64,000 bases of DNA. Origin: Mesoflavibacter profundi. GTDB taxonomy: Bacteria; Bacteroidota; Bacteroidia; Flavobacteriales; Flavobacteriaceae. The DNA is taken from contig NZ_CP061703.1 in the NCBI RefSeq assembly GCF_014764305.1, forward strand, positions 2,337,501 through 2,401,500, in the 5' to 3' direction. The notes under the pieces were generated by a model. It saw only the letters and a program-made list of their open reading frames with translations. It was not told the origin of the DNA and ran no database searches. Made by a program: the position numbers and the translations under genes. Every line of letters starts with the position of its first letter. The stretch's first letter is position 1. Below are positions 36,810 through 46,769 of the stretch, one piece after another.

Positions 36810-36931
36810 TATCTGTATAGGGCTAAATGCATTTACCTAACAAAAATATGTTTATCAAAACAGTCTTAATGTTAAGGCGTTGTTAAAACTTATAATAACA
36901 CAATATATAGTGATTTTTACTTCTAATTTTC

Positions 36932-36939
36932 TACTTTTG
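36932..36939 (+). promoter_or_regulatory. -7 promoter box of the ABC-F gene
   Basis: TACTTTTG then C; fits TAnnTTTG, 21 nt before ATG 36961. Confidence 0.6.
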
Positions 36940-36957
36940 CAAAAATTTAAAATTTAA

Positions 36958-38580
<1,623 letters not shown>

Positions 38581-38603
38581 TTTGTGTTAAAACTCATATT
38601 ATG

Positions 38604-38635
38604 AAGCTCTTAGTTGTTCTAAGAGCTTTTTTTTT
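38604..38635 (+). terminator. Terminator of the ABC-F gene
   Basis: AAGCTCTTAG TTGTT CTAAGAGCTT followed by a run of T. Confidence 0.85.
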
Positions 38636-38724
38636 ACAATAATTTCAAATTTTTTAAAAGAAAATAAAACCACAATTATAATTATTGCGTAGGTATTAGA
38701 AATTGAAAACCAAAAATAATTGTT

Positions 38725-39303
38725 ATGAAAAAGAAAAATTTATTTAAATCAATCCTAGCTTTAACTGTAATGTTATCTTCATCTATAATGTTTGCTCAAA
38801 ACTCCATGGAAAAAGAAGATACTAAAATGGTTGGTGGAGCAGCAATGTATCCTTCAAAAAACATTGTAGAAAATGCAGTTAATTCTAAAGATCATACCAC
38901 GTTAGTTGCAGCAGTAAAAGCAGCAGAATTAGTAGATGTGTTACAAAGTGAAGGACCATTTACTGTATTTGCGCCAACAAATGCAGCTTTCGATAAATTA
39001 CCAGAAGGTACAGTTGCTACTTTAGTAAAGCCAGAAAACAAAGCTACTTTACAAACTATATTAAAGTATCATGTAGTAGCAGGAAAATGGAATGCTAAAG
39101 CTATTGCTAAACTTATAAAAGATGGTAAAGGTAAAGCAATGATTAAAACTGTTTCTGGTGGTACACTAACTGCATGGACTAAAGGTGATAATGTTTATGT
39201 AACCGATGAAAACGGAAACTCTGCAATGGTAACTATCGCAGACGTAAACCAATCTAATGGTGTGATACATGTTATAGACACTGTATTATTACCTAAGTCT
39301 TAA
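38725..39303 (+). CDS. Secreted fasciclin-domain protein
   Basis: A 192-residue exported protein with a signal peptide (1-24, MLSSSIMFAQNS) and one FAS1 domain (about 52-190). FAS1 landmarks are FTVFAPTNAAFDKLPEG (H1 box, about 80-96), the central YHV in LKYHVVAG, and the C-terminal NGVIHVIDTVLLP (H2 box). FAS1 proteins mediate adhesion or act as envelope proteins. It is monocistronic and ends at a two-way terminator. Confidence 0.94.
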   Translation: MKKKNLFKSILALTVMLSSSIMFAQNSMEKEDTKMVGGAAMYPSKNIVENAVNSKDHTTLVAAVKAAELVDVLQSEGPFTVFAPTNAAFDKLPEGTVATLVKPENKATLQTILKYHVVAGKWNAKAIAKLIKDGKGKAMIKTVSGGTLTAWTKGDNVYVTDENGNSAMVTIADVNQSNGVIHVIDTVLLPKS

Positions 39304-39337
39304 AATTTTGTGTAAGTGTTATTTATAACTAAGTCAG

Positions 39338-39372
39338 AAAAGCCTCTTCTATTTATTTTGAAGAGGCTTTTT
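39338..39372. terminator. Two-way terminator
   Basis: AAAAGCCTCTTC / GAAGAGGCTTTTT hairpin between convergent fasciclin and DUF2007 genes. Confidence 0.85.
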
Positions 39373-39378
39373 GTTTAT

Positions 39379-39600
39379 TTATGCTTTTGCACCTTCTACA
39401 ATTGGTAGTGCTTTTTGTACTTCACTTTCGTGAACATAGACATCTAATACATTAGGAACAGGATTTGCAAAACCAGCTAATCTAGCAGATTCGTCTTTAT
39501 TTTTAACTACTGCATTAATCCCAATGTCTTCTAGTTCTTGTTGTATTCTTTGTGAGGTTAAAAAATCTCCCGTAAAAATCTTTACATATTCTGATTCCAT
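39379..39600 (-). CDS. DUF2007 protein
   Basis: A 73-residue cytoplasmic protein with a single DUF2007 domain (putative signal transducing protein, ACT-like small fold): VKIFTGDFLTSQRIQQELED, NAVVKNKDESA and VYVHESEVQKAL. No partner or substrate is known. It follows the 237-residue membrane protein gene by 45 bp and may share its transcript. Confidence 0.88.
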   Translation of the reverse strand: MESEYVKIFTGDFLTSQRIQQELEDIGINAVVKNKDESARLAGFANPVPNVLDVYVHESEVQKALPIVEGAKA

Positions 39601-39645
39601 AATTATAGTATTGCTTCTACTAAATATACTAAAAAAAATAACAGA

Positions 39646-40359
39646 TTATTTATTGTATTTATTGTTCCAAATTGCAGAATTTACATTTTTACCTTGTGAT
39701 ATCGCGTAGAAAATAACAACACCAATTACAGATTTAAACATAAATAGAAATAGCAAAAAGAAATAGCTATTAAATTGTTCTTTTGGTAAATTAGAGTTGA
39801 ATAAAAACGTTAAGGTAAAGCTTACTATTAATGCAAAAACTAATAAATTTTCATAGGTTTTAAATGGAAGCACTCTTAATTTTCTTAGTGGATTTAAGTC
39901 GTTTCCCCATTTATGTATTAAATAATAGTAATCATTTCCTATTGGAGCAAATAACAATGGATCGTCTGGATTTTCTAATTTAAATAATTTAGATGGAGCC
40001 ATTATTTTAAACCCTTTAATAGTTGTATTATGAGCTTTTTCTAAAGCTTTAATTTTATTAATAGCGTCTTGCGGATAGTCGCTTTTAAAATATTTGGTGT
40101 CTAAAAATCTTAACCTATAATCAATACATGTGTTTTTTATGGCATTAATATGAAAAATATTTTCGGTTTCTAATAATTCAAAATTAAATGCATTTGCATT
40201 GATGGATTCTGATTCTTTTAAATTGTTTTTAATTGAAGCTTCTTGGCTAGAATAATCGTTTAAAATGCTTTTAACTTGATCTAAAATTTCAGTAGTGGTA
40301 AAAGCTTTTTTTTGTTCCTTTTTAAGCTTCTCTTTAATGTTTGTAGGAGATAGTAACAT
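39646..40359 (-). CDS. Conserved membrane protein of unknown function
   Basis: A 237-residue protein. The N-terminal two thirds are soluble and Lys/Glu-rich (1-165), with helical segments. The C-terminal part carries two or three membrane helices (about 169-187, 195-215 and 217-226). The middle contains IMAPSKLFKLENPDDPLLFA and YYYLIHKWGNDLNP, which look conserved in type but match no domain I know. No signal peptide. It is located between a small membrane protein gene and the DUF2007 gene. Confidence 0.72.
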   Translation of the reverse strand: MLLSPTNIKEKLKKEQKKAFTTTEILDQVKSILNDYSSQEASIKNNLKESESINANAFNFELLETENIFHINAIKNTCIDYRLRFLDTKYFKSDYPQDAINKIKALEKAHNTTIKGFKIMAPSKLFKLENPDDPLLFAPIGNDYYYLIHKWGNDLNPLRKLRVLPFKTYENLLVFALIVSFTLTFLFNSNLPKEQFNSYFFLLFLFMFKSVIGVVIFYAISQGKNVNSAIWNNKYNK

Positions 40360-40428
40360 AGCTTTTTCAATTTTTATATAAAAATAATTGATATTAAGCT
40401 TAATTACAAGGATTTAACATTTGCAAAT

Positions 40429-40457
40429 AAAAAACGCCTTTTAAAAGGCGTTTTTTT
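40429..40457 (-). terminator. Terminator of the pheT operon
   Basis: AAAAACGCCTTTTAAAAGGCGTTTTTTT, a tight hairpin directly past the stop at 40459. Confidence 0.9.
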
Positions 40458-40458
40458 A

Positions 40459-40656
40459 TTAATCGTTTTTATGTTTAAAATATTTATAGAGTATAAATAT
40501 ACTGTAGCCAATAAAACCTAGTCCTAAAATTAACCTAACAGTATTTACTTCGTTATTTAAATATTTGTAAACTCTATAGCAACCAAATAAAAGGAAAAAT
40601 ATTCCTAAAACTAAGTTTAATGTTGTGCTATATCTGTTTTTTTCTTGATTTTCCAT
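40459..40656 (-). CDS. Small membrane protein translationally coupled to pheT
   Basis: A 65-residue protein with two membrane helices (about 12-29 and 40-59), a short polar N-terminus and a basic C-terminus (KYFKHKND). Its ATG overlaps the pheT stop by one base (TAATG), a layout that couples translation. No domain is recognised. Confidence 0.72.
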   Translation of the reverse strand: MENQEKNRYSTTLNLVLGIFFLLFGCYRVYKYLNNEVNTVRLILGLGFIGYSIFILYKYFKHKND

Positions 40657-43085
40657 TATCTTAATTCTGCGCCTAATTCACGTTCAAAATTATTTTGAAG
40701 TTTGTTCATTACTTTATCTACAACTTTGTCTGTAAGTGTTTTATTTTCATCTAAAAACGTAAAGCTAACCGCGTAACTTTTCTTACCGTTTGGTAAGTTT
40801 TTACCTTGGTAAACATCAAAAAGGTTAATGTCTTTTAAAAGTTGCTTTTCTGTTTTCTTAGCTATTTTAGTAATGCTTTCAAAAGTTACATCATTATTAA
40901 GTAGTAAGGCAAAATCACGTCTTACTTCTGGGTATTTTGGAATTGGTGTAAATTTAATTTTATTGCGTTTTGCAACTTCAATTATTGTGTCCCAATTAAA
41001 ATCTGCGTAAAATACGTCTTGATTAATATCAAAATGCTTAGCGATTTTACTTTTTAATACTCCAAAATTTACCAACATATCACGACCAATGCTTAGTTGT
41101 AATCCTTCGCTAAACACATCGTTTTTAGATTCGCTTTCTTGAAATCTAGAGATACCTAATCTAGTTAATATAGAAGTGATGCTTCCTTTTAAATAGAAAA
41201 AGTTAGTTTTTTCTTGAGGTGCATTTGTCCAACTTTCTTCGTTTTTAAATCCTGTTACAAAAAGCGATAAGTGTTTGTGTTCTTCTCTGCTAGTGTTGTA
41301 ATCGTGGTAGGTTTTACCAAATTCAAAAAACTTTAAATTAGATTGTCTTCTGTTAATATTGTGGCTTAATGCTTCTAATCCAGAAAATAACATACTTTGT
41401 CTCATTACACCAAGGTCTTGACTTAATGGGTTTAACATTTGTACATTATAGTCTTCTTTTAATTGCTCACTTAACGCGTTGTATTTTGCATTGGTTAAAG
41501 AGTTTGACATGATTTCAAACCAACCTTGAGCAGCTAATAGATTACCTACAATATTTTGTAATTTATAATCTTCAAATCTAGAGCTGTTTGCTATAGATGC
41601 ATTTAATTTTGTACTAGTTTCTATATTGTTATAACCGTAAACTCTTAATATTTCTTCTATAACATCTGCTTCTCTTGTTACGTCATTACGATAAGCAGGA
41701 ATTGTAAGTCCTAAGTTAGTTTCGGTAACACTATTAATCTTAATATCTAAAGAGGTAAGTATAGATTTAATATCTTCTTTAGGTATGTTTTGACCAACAA
41801 GTCTATTAATTTTATCAAAACTTAAAGTCACTTGAAAGTCTTCTATCTTTTTAGGATAGTAATCTACAATATCACTAGTAATTTCTCCACCAGCTAATTC
41901 TTGGATTAAAAGAACTGCGCGTTTTAAAGCATATTCTGTGATGTTTGGATCGATACCACGTTCAAATCTAAAAGAGGCATCTGTATTAAGTCCGTGTCTT
42001 TTTGCAGTTTTACGTACACTTACAGGATTAAAATAAGCACTTTCTAAGAATATTGCTGTAGTTTGATTAGTTACGCCACTATCAATACCACCAAAAACAC
42101 CAGCGATACACATTGGTTGTTCTGCATTACATATCATTAAATCATCTTCATGTAACTCACGTTCTATACCATCTAACGTGGTAAATTTGGTACCAGCAGT
42201 AACAGTTTTAACTTCAATTTTATGACCTGTAATTTTACTTGCATCAAAAGCATGTAAAGGTTGACCTAACTCGTGTAACACATAGTTGGTTGCATCTACA
42301 ACATTATTAATTGGTGATAAACCTATTGCTTTTAATCGGTTTTGTAACCATTCTGGAGAGTCGTTGACTTTTAATCCAGAAATTGTTACACCACAATATC
42401 TTGGAGCTAAATCGTAGTCTTTAACATCTACATCTATTTTTAATGTACGATTATCTACATGGTAAGAACTTACACTTGGTGTAATTAATTCTAGTTGTAT
42501 GCCTTTTTGTAAAAGTCCAGCTCTTAGATCTCTAGCTGTACCGTAATGGCTCATAGCATCTGCACGGTTTGGTGTAAGACCAATTTCAAAAACTTGATCA
42601 TTTTCTACATCAAATAAATCGGCGCAAGGTGTTCCAACAACAGTATCTTCTGGCAAAACCATAATACCATCATGAGATTTACCTAAACCAAGCTCGTCTT
42701 CGGCGCAAATCATTCCGTGAGATTCTTCACCTCTTATTTTACCTTTTTTAATAGTCCAAGCTTCGCCTTCTTCAGTATATAAAGTAGTGCCAATTGTAGC
42801 AACTGGTACCTTTTGTCCTGCAGCAACATTTGGTGCGCCACAAACAATTTGTACAGGTTGTTCTAAACCAATATTTACAGTTGTTACCTTTAACTTATCC
42901 GCATTGCTGTGTTGTTCGCAAGTTAATACTTCACCAACTACAACGCCTTCTAAACCACCTTTTACACTTTGATAAAGTTCTAAACCTTCTACTTCTAGAC
43001 CTAAGTCTGTCAATAATTCGCTAGTTTGTTCTGGTGACCAATCGGTTTTTATAAACTGTTTTATCCAGTTGTAAGAAATCTTCAT
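40656..43085 (-). CDS. pheT: Phenylalanine--tRNA ligase beta subunit
   Basis: Beta subunit of the heterotetrameric class II phenylalanyl-tRNA synthetase, 809 residues. Domains in order: N-terminal and EMAP/OB-like tRNA-binding domain (about 40-155, VGEVLTCEQHSNADKLKV), B3/B4 editing domain (about 205-390, with HAFDASKI and the NNVVDATNYVLHELGQP segment), B5 (about 405-475), catalytic-like core (485-690), and C-terminal anticodon-binding FDX-ACB domain (about 717-808, PKYPEVRRDFALLLN). The alpha gene pheS is not in the window, so the two subunits are unlinked here. Confidence 0.98.
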   Translation of the reverse strand: MKISYNWIKQFIKTDWSPEQTSELLTDLGLEVEGLELYQSVKGGLEGVVVGEVLTCEQHSNADKLKVTTVNIGLEQPVQIVCGAPNVAAGQKVPVATIGTTLYTEEGEAWTIKKGKIRGEESHGMICAEDELGLGKSHDGIMVLPEDTVVGTPCADLFDVENDQVFEIGLTPNRADAMSHYGTARDLRAGLLQKGIQLELITPSVSSYHVDNRTLKIDVDVKDYDLAPRYCGVTISGLKVNDSPEWLQNRLKAIGLSPINNVVDATNYVLHELGQPLHAFDASKITGHKIEVKTVTAGTKFTTLDGIERELHEDDLMICNAEQPMCIAGVFGGIDSGVTNQTTAIFLESAYFNPVSVRKTAKRHGLNTDASFRFERGIDPNITEYALKRAVLLIQELAGGEITSDIVDYYPKKIEDFQVTLSFDKINRLVGQNIPKEDIKSILTSLDIKINSVTETNLGLTIPAYRNDVTREADVIEEILRVYGYNNIETSTKLNASIANSSRFEDYKLQNIVGNLLAAQGWFEIMSNSLTNAKYNALSEQLKEDYNVQMLNPLSQDLGVMRQSMLFSGLEALSHNINRRQSNLKFFEFGKTYHDYNTSREEHKHLSLFVTGFKNEESWTNAPQEKTNFFYLKGSITSILTRLGISRFQESESKNDVFSEGLQLSIGRDMLVNFGVLKSKIAKHFDINQDVFYADFNWDTIIEVAKRNKIKFTPIPKYPEVRRDFALLLNNDVTFESITKIAKKTEKQLLKDINLFDVYQGKNLPNGKKSYAVSFTFLDENKTLTDKVVDKVMNKLQNNFERELGAELR

Positions 43086-43108
43086 TATTTATATACTAAT
43101 TAAGTGCA

Positions 43109-43116
43109 CAAATATA
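43109..43116 (-). promoter_or_regulatory. -7 promoter box of pheT
   Basis: Minus-strand TATATTTG fits TAnnTTTG, 23 nt before the pheT ATG. Confidence 0.55.
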
Positions 43117-43246
43117 ATAATACTAAGTAGTAATAGAAATCCTAAGTATAGCTTTTTTATCTATTTATGTTATAAATATGATAATGGCGCTATTCTTTTT
43201 GGTTTCACTAAACTATATGGTTATTTTTAGCCTCAAATTACATCTC

Positions 43247-44452
43247 ATGAAAAGAATCTTTATTATTATAATTTCTGTCCTTGCCATATCTTGTCATCAA
43301 GATACTACCGAGTTTTTATATTTTGGAACTTACAGAGCTAATTTACAAGTAGACGATATAACAACTTTACCGTTTGTATTTAAGGTGAAAGACGCAAATA
43401 CGTTAGAAATTTATAATGCTGAAGAAGTCATTACTGTAGATGAAATTGAATACAAAAACGACTCTGTGTTTATACAAATGCCTGTTTTTGAAAGTTATAT
43501 CAAAGCCAAAATAAAAGACCGTAAATTAACAGGTCAATATATAACCGAAGGTAAAGACCGTAGCGTACCATTTACCGCAGCACCAGCAAAAACAAGATTT
43601 GAAACAACCAAGAAGCCTAACACTAACATTACAGGTAGTTGGGAAACCACTTTTAGCCCAAATACAGACGATAGCTACAAGGCAAAAGGGATATTTACCC
43701 AAAATGGAAATACCGTTACAGGTACTTTTAGAACCGAAACTGGAGATTACCGTTATCTAGATGGCGTAATTAACGGTGACCAAATGCAACTGTCTACCTT
43801 TGATGGCGCACATGCATTTTTATTTACTGCAACCGTGACTGATAGTACATTAAACGGTGCATTTTACTCTGGTAACCATTGGAAAGAGCCTTTTACAGCT
43901 TTTAAAAATGAAAACTTTGAATTGAAAGCTGCCGATTCTTTAACCTATTTAAAAGATGGTTACGAGACTTTAGCTTTTTCATTTCCTGATGAAAATGGAA
44001 ACCTAATCTCCTTAACCGATGACCGATTTAAAGACAAAGTCGTTGTTGTTCAAATTATGGGAACTTGGTGTCCAAATTGTTTAGATGAAAGCAATTACTA
44101 CGCACAATATTACAAAGACATTAAAGACAAAGACATCGAGTTTGTAGCGCTAGCGTTTGAGTATGCAAAAACTGAAGAAACGGCGTTTAAAAACATAAAA
44201 CGTCTTAAAGATAGAGTAGGGATTAACTACCCAATTGTATTAGCACAAACCGGTACAACTAGCAAAAGTAAAGCCAACGAAAAATTGCCAATGCTTAACC
44301 ACGTATTAAGTTATCCAACATCTATATTTGTTGATAAAACTGGTAAAGTGCGTAAAATACACACAGGTTTTAATGGACCAGCAACTGGTGATAAATTCAT
44401 CGAGTTTAAAGATGAATTTACCACATTTATGAACATGCTGATTAACGAGTAA
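43247..44452 (+). CDS. TlpA family thiol-disulfide lipoprotein
   Basis: A 401-residue lipoprotein. The start chosen is ATG 43247 (MKRIFIIIISVLAISC), which places a lipobox (AISC) at residue 16; the longer frame from 43178 begins with a second hydrophobic stretch and is less likely. The N-terminal half (20-220) is a beta-rich DUF4369-like domain. The C-terminal domain is a TlpA thioredoxin fold with an intact GTWCPNCLDE (Cys275 and Cys278). It probably reduces or oxidises disulfides in the periplasm. It converges with the GH92 genes, with no gap. Confidence 0.92.
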   Translation: MKRIFIIIISVLAISCHQDTTEFLYFGTYRANLQVDDITTLPFVFKVKDANTLEIYNAEEVITVDEIEYKNDSVFIQMPVFESYIKAKIKDRKLTGQYITEGKDRSVPFTAAPAKTRFETTKKPNTNITGSWETTFSPNTDDSYKAKGIFTQNGNTVTGTFRTETGDYRYLDGVINGDQMQLSTFDGAHAFLFTATVTDSTLNGAFYSGNHWKEPFTAFKNENFELKAADSLTYLKDGYETLAFSFPDENGNLISLTDDRFKDKVVVVQIMGTWCPNCLDESNYYAQYYKDIKDKDIEFVALAFEYAKTEETAFKNIKRLKDRVGINYPIVLAQTGTTSKSKANEKLPMLNHVLSYPTSIFVDKTGKVRKIHTGFNGPATGDKFIEFKDEFTTFMNMLINE

Positions 44453-46765
44453 TTAATACGAATTACTCATTTCAAAAATTAATTCGCCACCATTTACAAT
44501 ATCATCATGAGTGATGGTATTGTTTTTTAAAGCTTTTCCGTTAATAGTCACACTTTTTACGTACACATTAGCTTCACTTTGGTTATTTGCCTTAATGGTT
44601 AATGTGTTTCCATTTTCTAAATGAATGATTGCATCTTTCACTAACGGACTTCCTAATGCGTAATTTGCAGATCCTGGCGTTACAGGATAAAACCCTAAAC
44701 TACTAAAAATATACCAAGCGCTCATTTGTCCTGCATCATCATTACCACATAAACCGTTAACTTTTGGCGCATACATGGTGTTTAAAATCATGCGTACTCT
44801 AGATTGCGTTTTTTCTGGATGACCTGTCCAATTGTATAAATACGGAATATGATGTCCAGGTTCGTTACCATGCACGTAATTTCCAATAATACCGTCGCGA
44901 GTGATGTCTTCATGCTTTTCAATGTATTTGTCTTCGATTTCCATTGTAAATAACGAATCTAAATGCTGCGTAAAACGTTCTTTACCGTGCATCATTTCTA
45001 TCATTTTATCTATGTTTTGTGGAACGTACAAACCGTAATTCCAAGCATTTCCTTCAATAAAACCTTGTCCATGAGTATCCATTGGGTCAAAGTTTTCTCT
45101 AAATTCACCTGTAGATAATTTAGGACGCATAAAGCCTATTTTAGGATCGTAAACATTAGTGAAATAGTTGGCACGTTCTTCAAAAACGGTTTCAGTTTCA
45201 CTGTTTTTAACTTGTTTTGCCATTTGTAAAATACACCAATCGTTATACGCATATTCTAAAGTTTTTGATACAGAAGAATGACTCTTATCATCTGGCACAT
45301 ATTTATAATCGATGTAATCTCCTAAACCATCAAAATAACGCACGTTTGCAGTGTTTATTGAAGCTTGTAACGCATGACTTTTATCAAAATCGCCAACGTT
45401 TTTCACCATCGCATCTGCAATAACTGAAGTGGCATGATAACCAATCATACACCAGTTTTCGTTCGCATAATGACTCCAAATAGGTAGCATATTATGTACG
45501 CTTTGGTCGTGATGCGCTAACATCGACTTTATCATATCGTTATTGCGCTTTGGTTGCGTAATGTTGTATAAAGGATGTAACGCTCGGTACGTATCCCAAA
45601 GTGAGAAAATGGTGTAGTTTGTAAATCCTTCTGAAGTATGAATATTTTGATCCAATCCGCGATATTGCCCATCAACATCTTCGTAAATGACTGGTGATAA
45701 TGAGGCGTGATACATCGCTGTGTAAAAATTAATTTTATCATTTTCGGTTAATGTGTTGACTTCAATTTTAGAGAGTTCTTGATTCCATTTTTCTTTAGCT
45801 TCAGCTTTTGTTTTATCGAAATCCCAATGCGGAATTTCAGCATTTAAATTCTTTAAAGCACCAGCAGAACTTACCGAAGACAACGCCATTTTTACTTTGA
45901 TAACTTCGTCTGCTTCTGTATCAAAATTGAAATAGGCTCTGATATCATGTCCTGCCATTTCCGGGAAATTTTCAGCTTGATTAAAACGTCTGTAAAAGCC
46001 ATCATACTTGACATTGTCGTACTTTTTATGACCGTAACTTTTAATAGGTTTAGAAAACGTCATAGCGAAAAATACTTTGCGGTCTCTTGCCCAACCTTTG
46101 GTTTGTCGGTAGCCTGTAATTAGCGTATCATTTTCAACTCTAATAGACGACCAAACATTTTTATTATCATGATGGTACACATTGTAAACCATATCTAATA
46201 CAATGTGTGCATTATCCGATTTTGGAAATGTATATTGATGAAATCCAACACGATCACTAGCGGTTAATTCTGCTTTAATGTTGTAACTATCTAAGTTTAC
46301 CGCGTAATAACCTGGTGAAGTTGTTTCGTTGTCATGCGAAAAGATAGAATAAAATCCTTTGCCGCCATCAGCAGTTTTTAAAGGCTCTAAAACCAAATCG
46401 CCTGTTGTTGGCATTACTAAAAAATCGCCTAAATCGGAATGTCCTGTACCGCTAAAGTTGGTATGCGTAAAGCCAATAATAGTCGAGTCTTTATGCTGGT
46501 AACCTGCACAATACTCATAAGTTTCTGAGTTGTAATTACCATCTTCTTTAAACATTTTTTGAAAGTTGGTTTGCGGACTTAATTGCACCATTCCAAACGG
46601 TGTTGTTGCTCCAGGAAATACGTGTCCCATTTTGCTTGTTCCAATCATAGGATTTACAAATTGTGTGTAATCTTTTGTTTGTTGGGTTGTTTCTGAGTTT
46701 GCTTTCTTGTCATTGCAAGACAGTACAGTAAATACACTTAAACTTAATATAATTAGTTTTTTCAT
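44453..46765 (-). CDS. GH92 family glycoside hydrolase lipoprotein (first of two)
   Basis: Family GH92 exo-acting, calcium-dependent alpha-mannosidase type enzyme; 770 residues with lipobox VLSC (Cys17). Hallmarks are FVNPMIGTSKMGHVFPGATTP near the N-terminus, the substrate-loop segment IFSLWDTYRALHPL (about 387-400) and the C-terminal GNDDAGQMSAWYIFSSLGFYP (about 677-697). The exact linkage specificity cannot be read. It follows the second GH92 gene by 4 bp. No SusC/SusD pair is present beside them, so this is not a classic polysaccharide utilisation locus. Confidence 0.95.
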   Translation of the reverse strand: MKKLIILSLSVFTVLSCNDKKANSETTQQTKDYTQFVNPMIGTSKMGHVFPGATTPFGMVQLSPQTNFQKMFKEDGNYNSETYEYCAGYQHKDSTIIGFTHTNFSGTGHSDLGDFLVMPTTGDLVLEPLKTADGGKGFYSIFSHDNETTSPGYYAVNLDSYNIKAELTASDRVGFHQYTFPKSDNAHIVLDMVYNVYHHDNKNVWSSIRVENDTLITGYRQTKGWARDRKVFFAMTFSKPIKSYGHKKYDNVKYDGFYRRFNQAENFPEMAGHDIRAYFNFDTEADEVIKVKMALSSVSSAGALKNLNAEIPHWDFDKTKAEAKEKWNQELSKIEVNTLTENDKINFYTAMYHASLSPVIYEDVDGQYRGLDQNIHTSEGFTNYTIFSLWDTYRALHPLYNITQPKRNNDMIKSMLAHHDQSVHNMLPIWSHYANENWCMIGYHATSVIADAMVKNVGDFDKSHALQASINTANVRYFDGLGDYIDYKYVPDDKSHSSVSKTLEYAYNDWCILQMAKQVKNSETETVFEERANYFTNVYDPKIGFMRPKLSTGEFRENFDPMDTHGQGFIEGNAWNYGLYVPQNIDKMIEMMHGKERFTQHLDSLFTMEIEDKYIEKHEDITRDGIIGNYVHGNEPGHHIPYLYNWTGHPEKTQSRVRMILNTMYAPKVNGLCGNDDAGQMSAWYIFSSLGFYPVTPGSANYALGSPLVKDAIIHLENGNTLTIKANNQSEANVYVKSVTINGKALKNNTITHDDIVNGGELIFEMSNSY

Positions 46766-46769
46766 GGAT

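Noticed and set aside
43178-43246. 23-residue N-terminal extension of the TlpA lipoprotein
   Set aside because: It would put a second hydrophobic stretch before a good lipoprotein leader.
45217-45741. Short frames on both strands within the first GH92 gene
   Set aside because: Shadow frames of a complete, conserved glycosidase.
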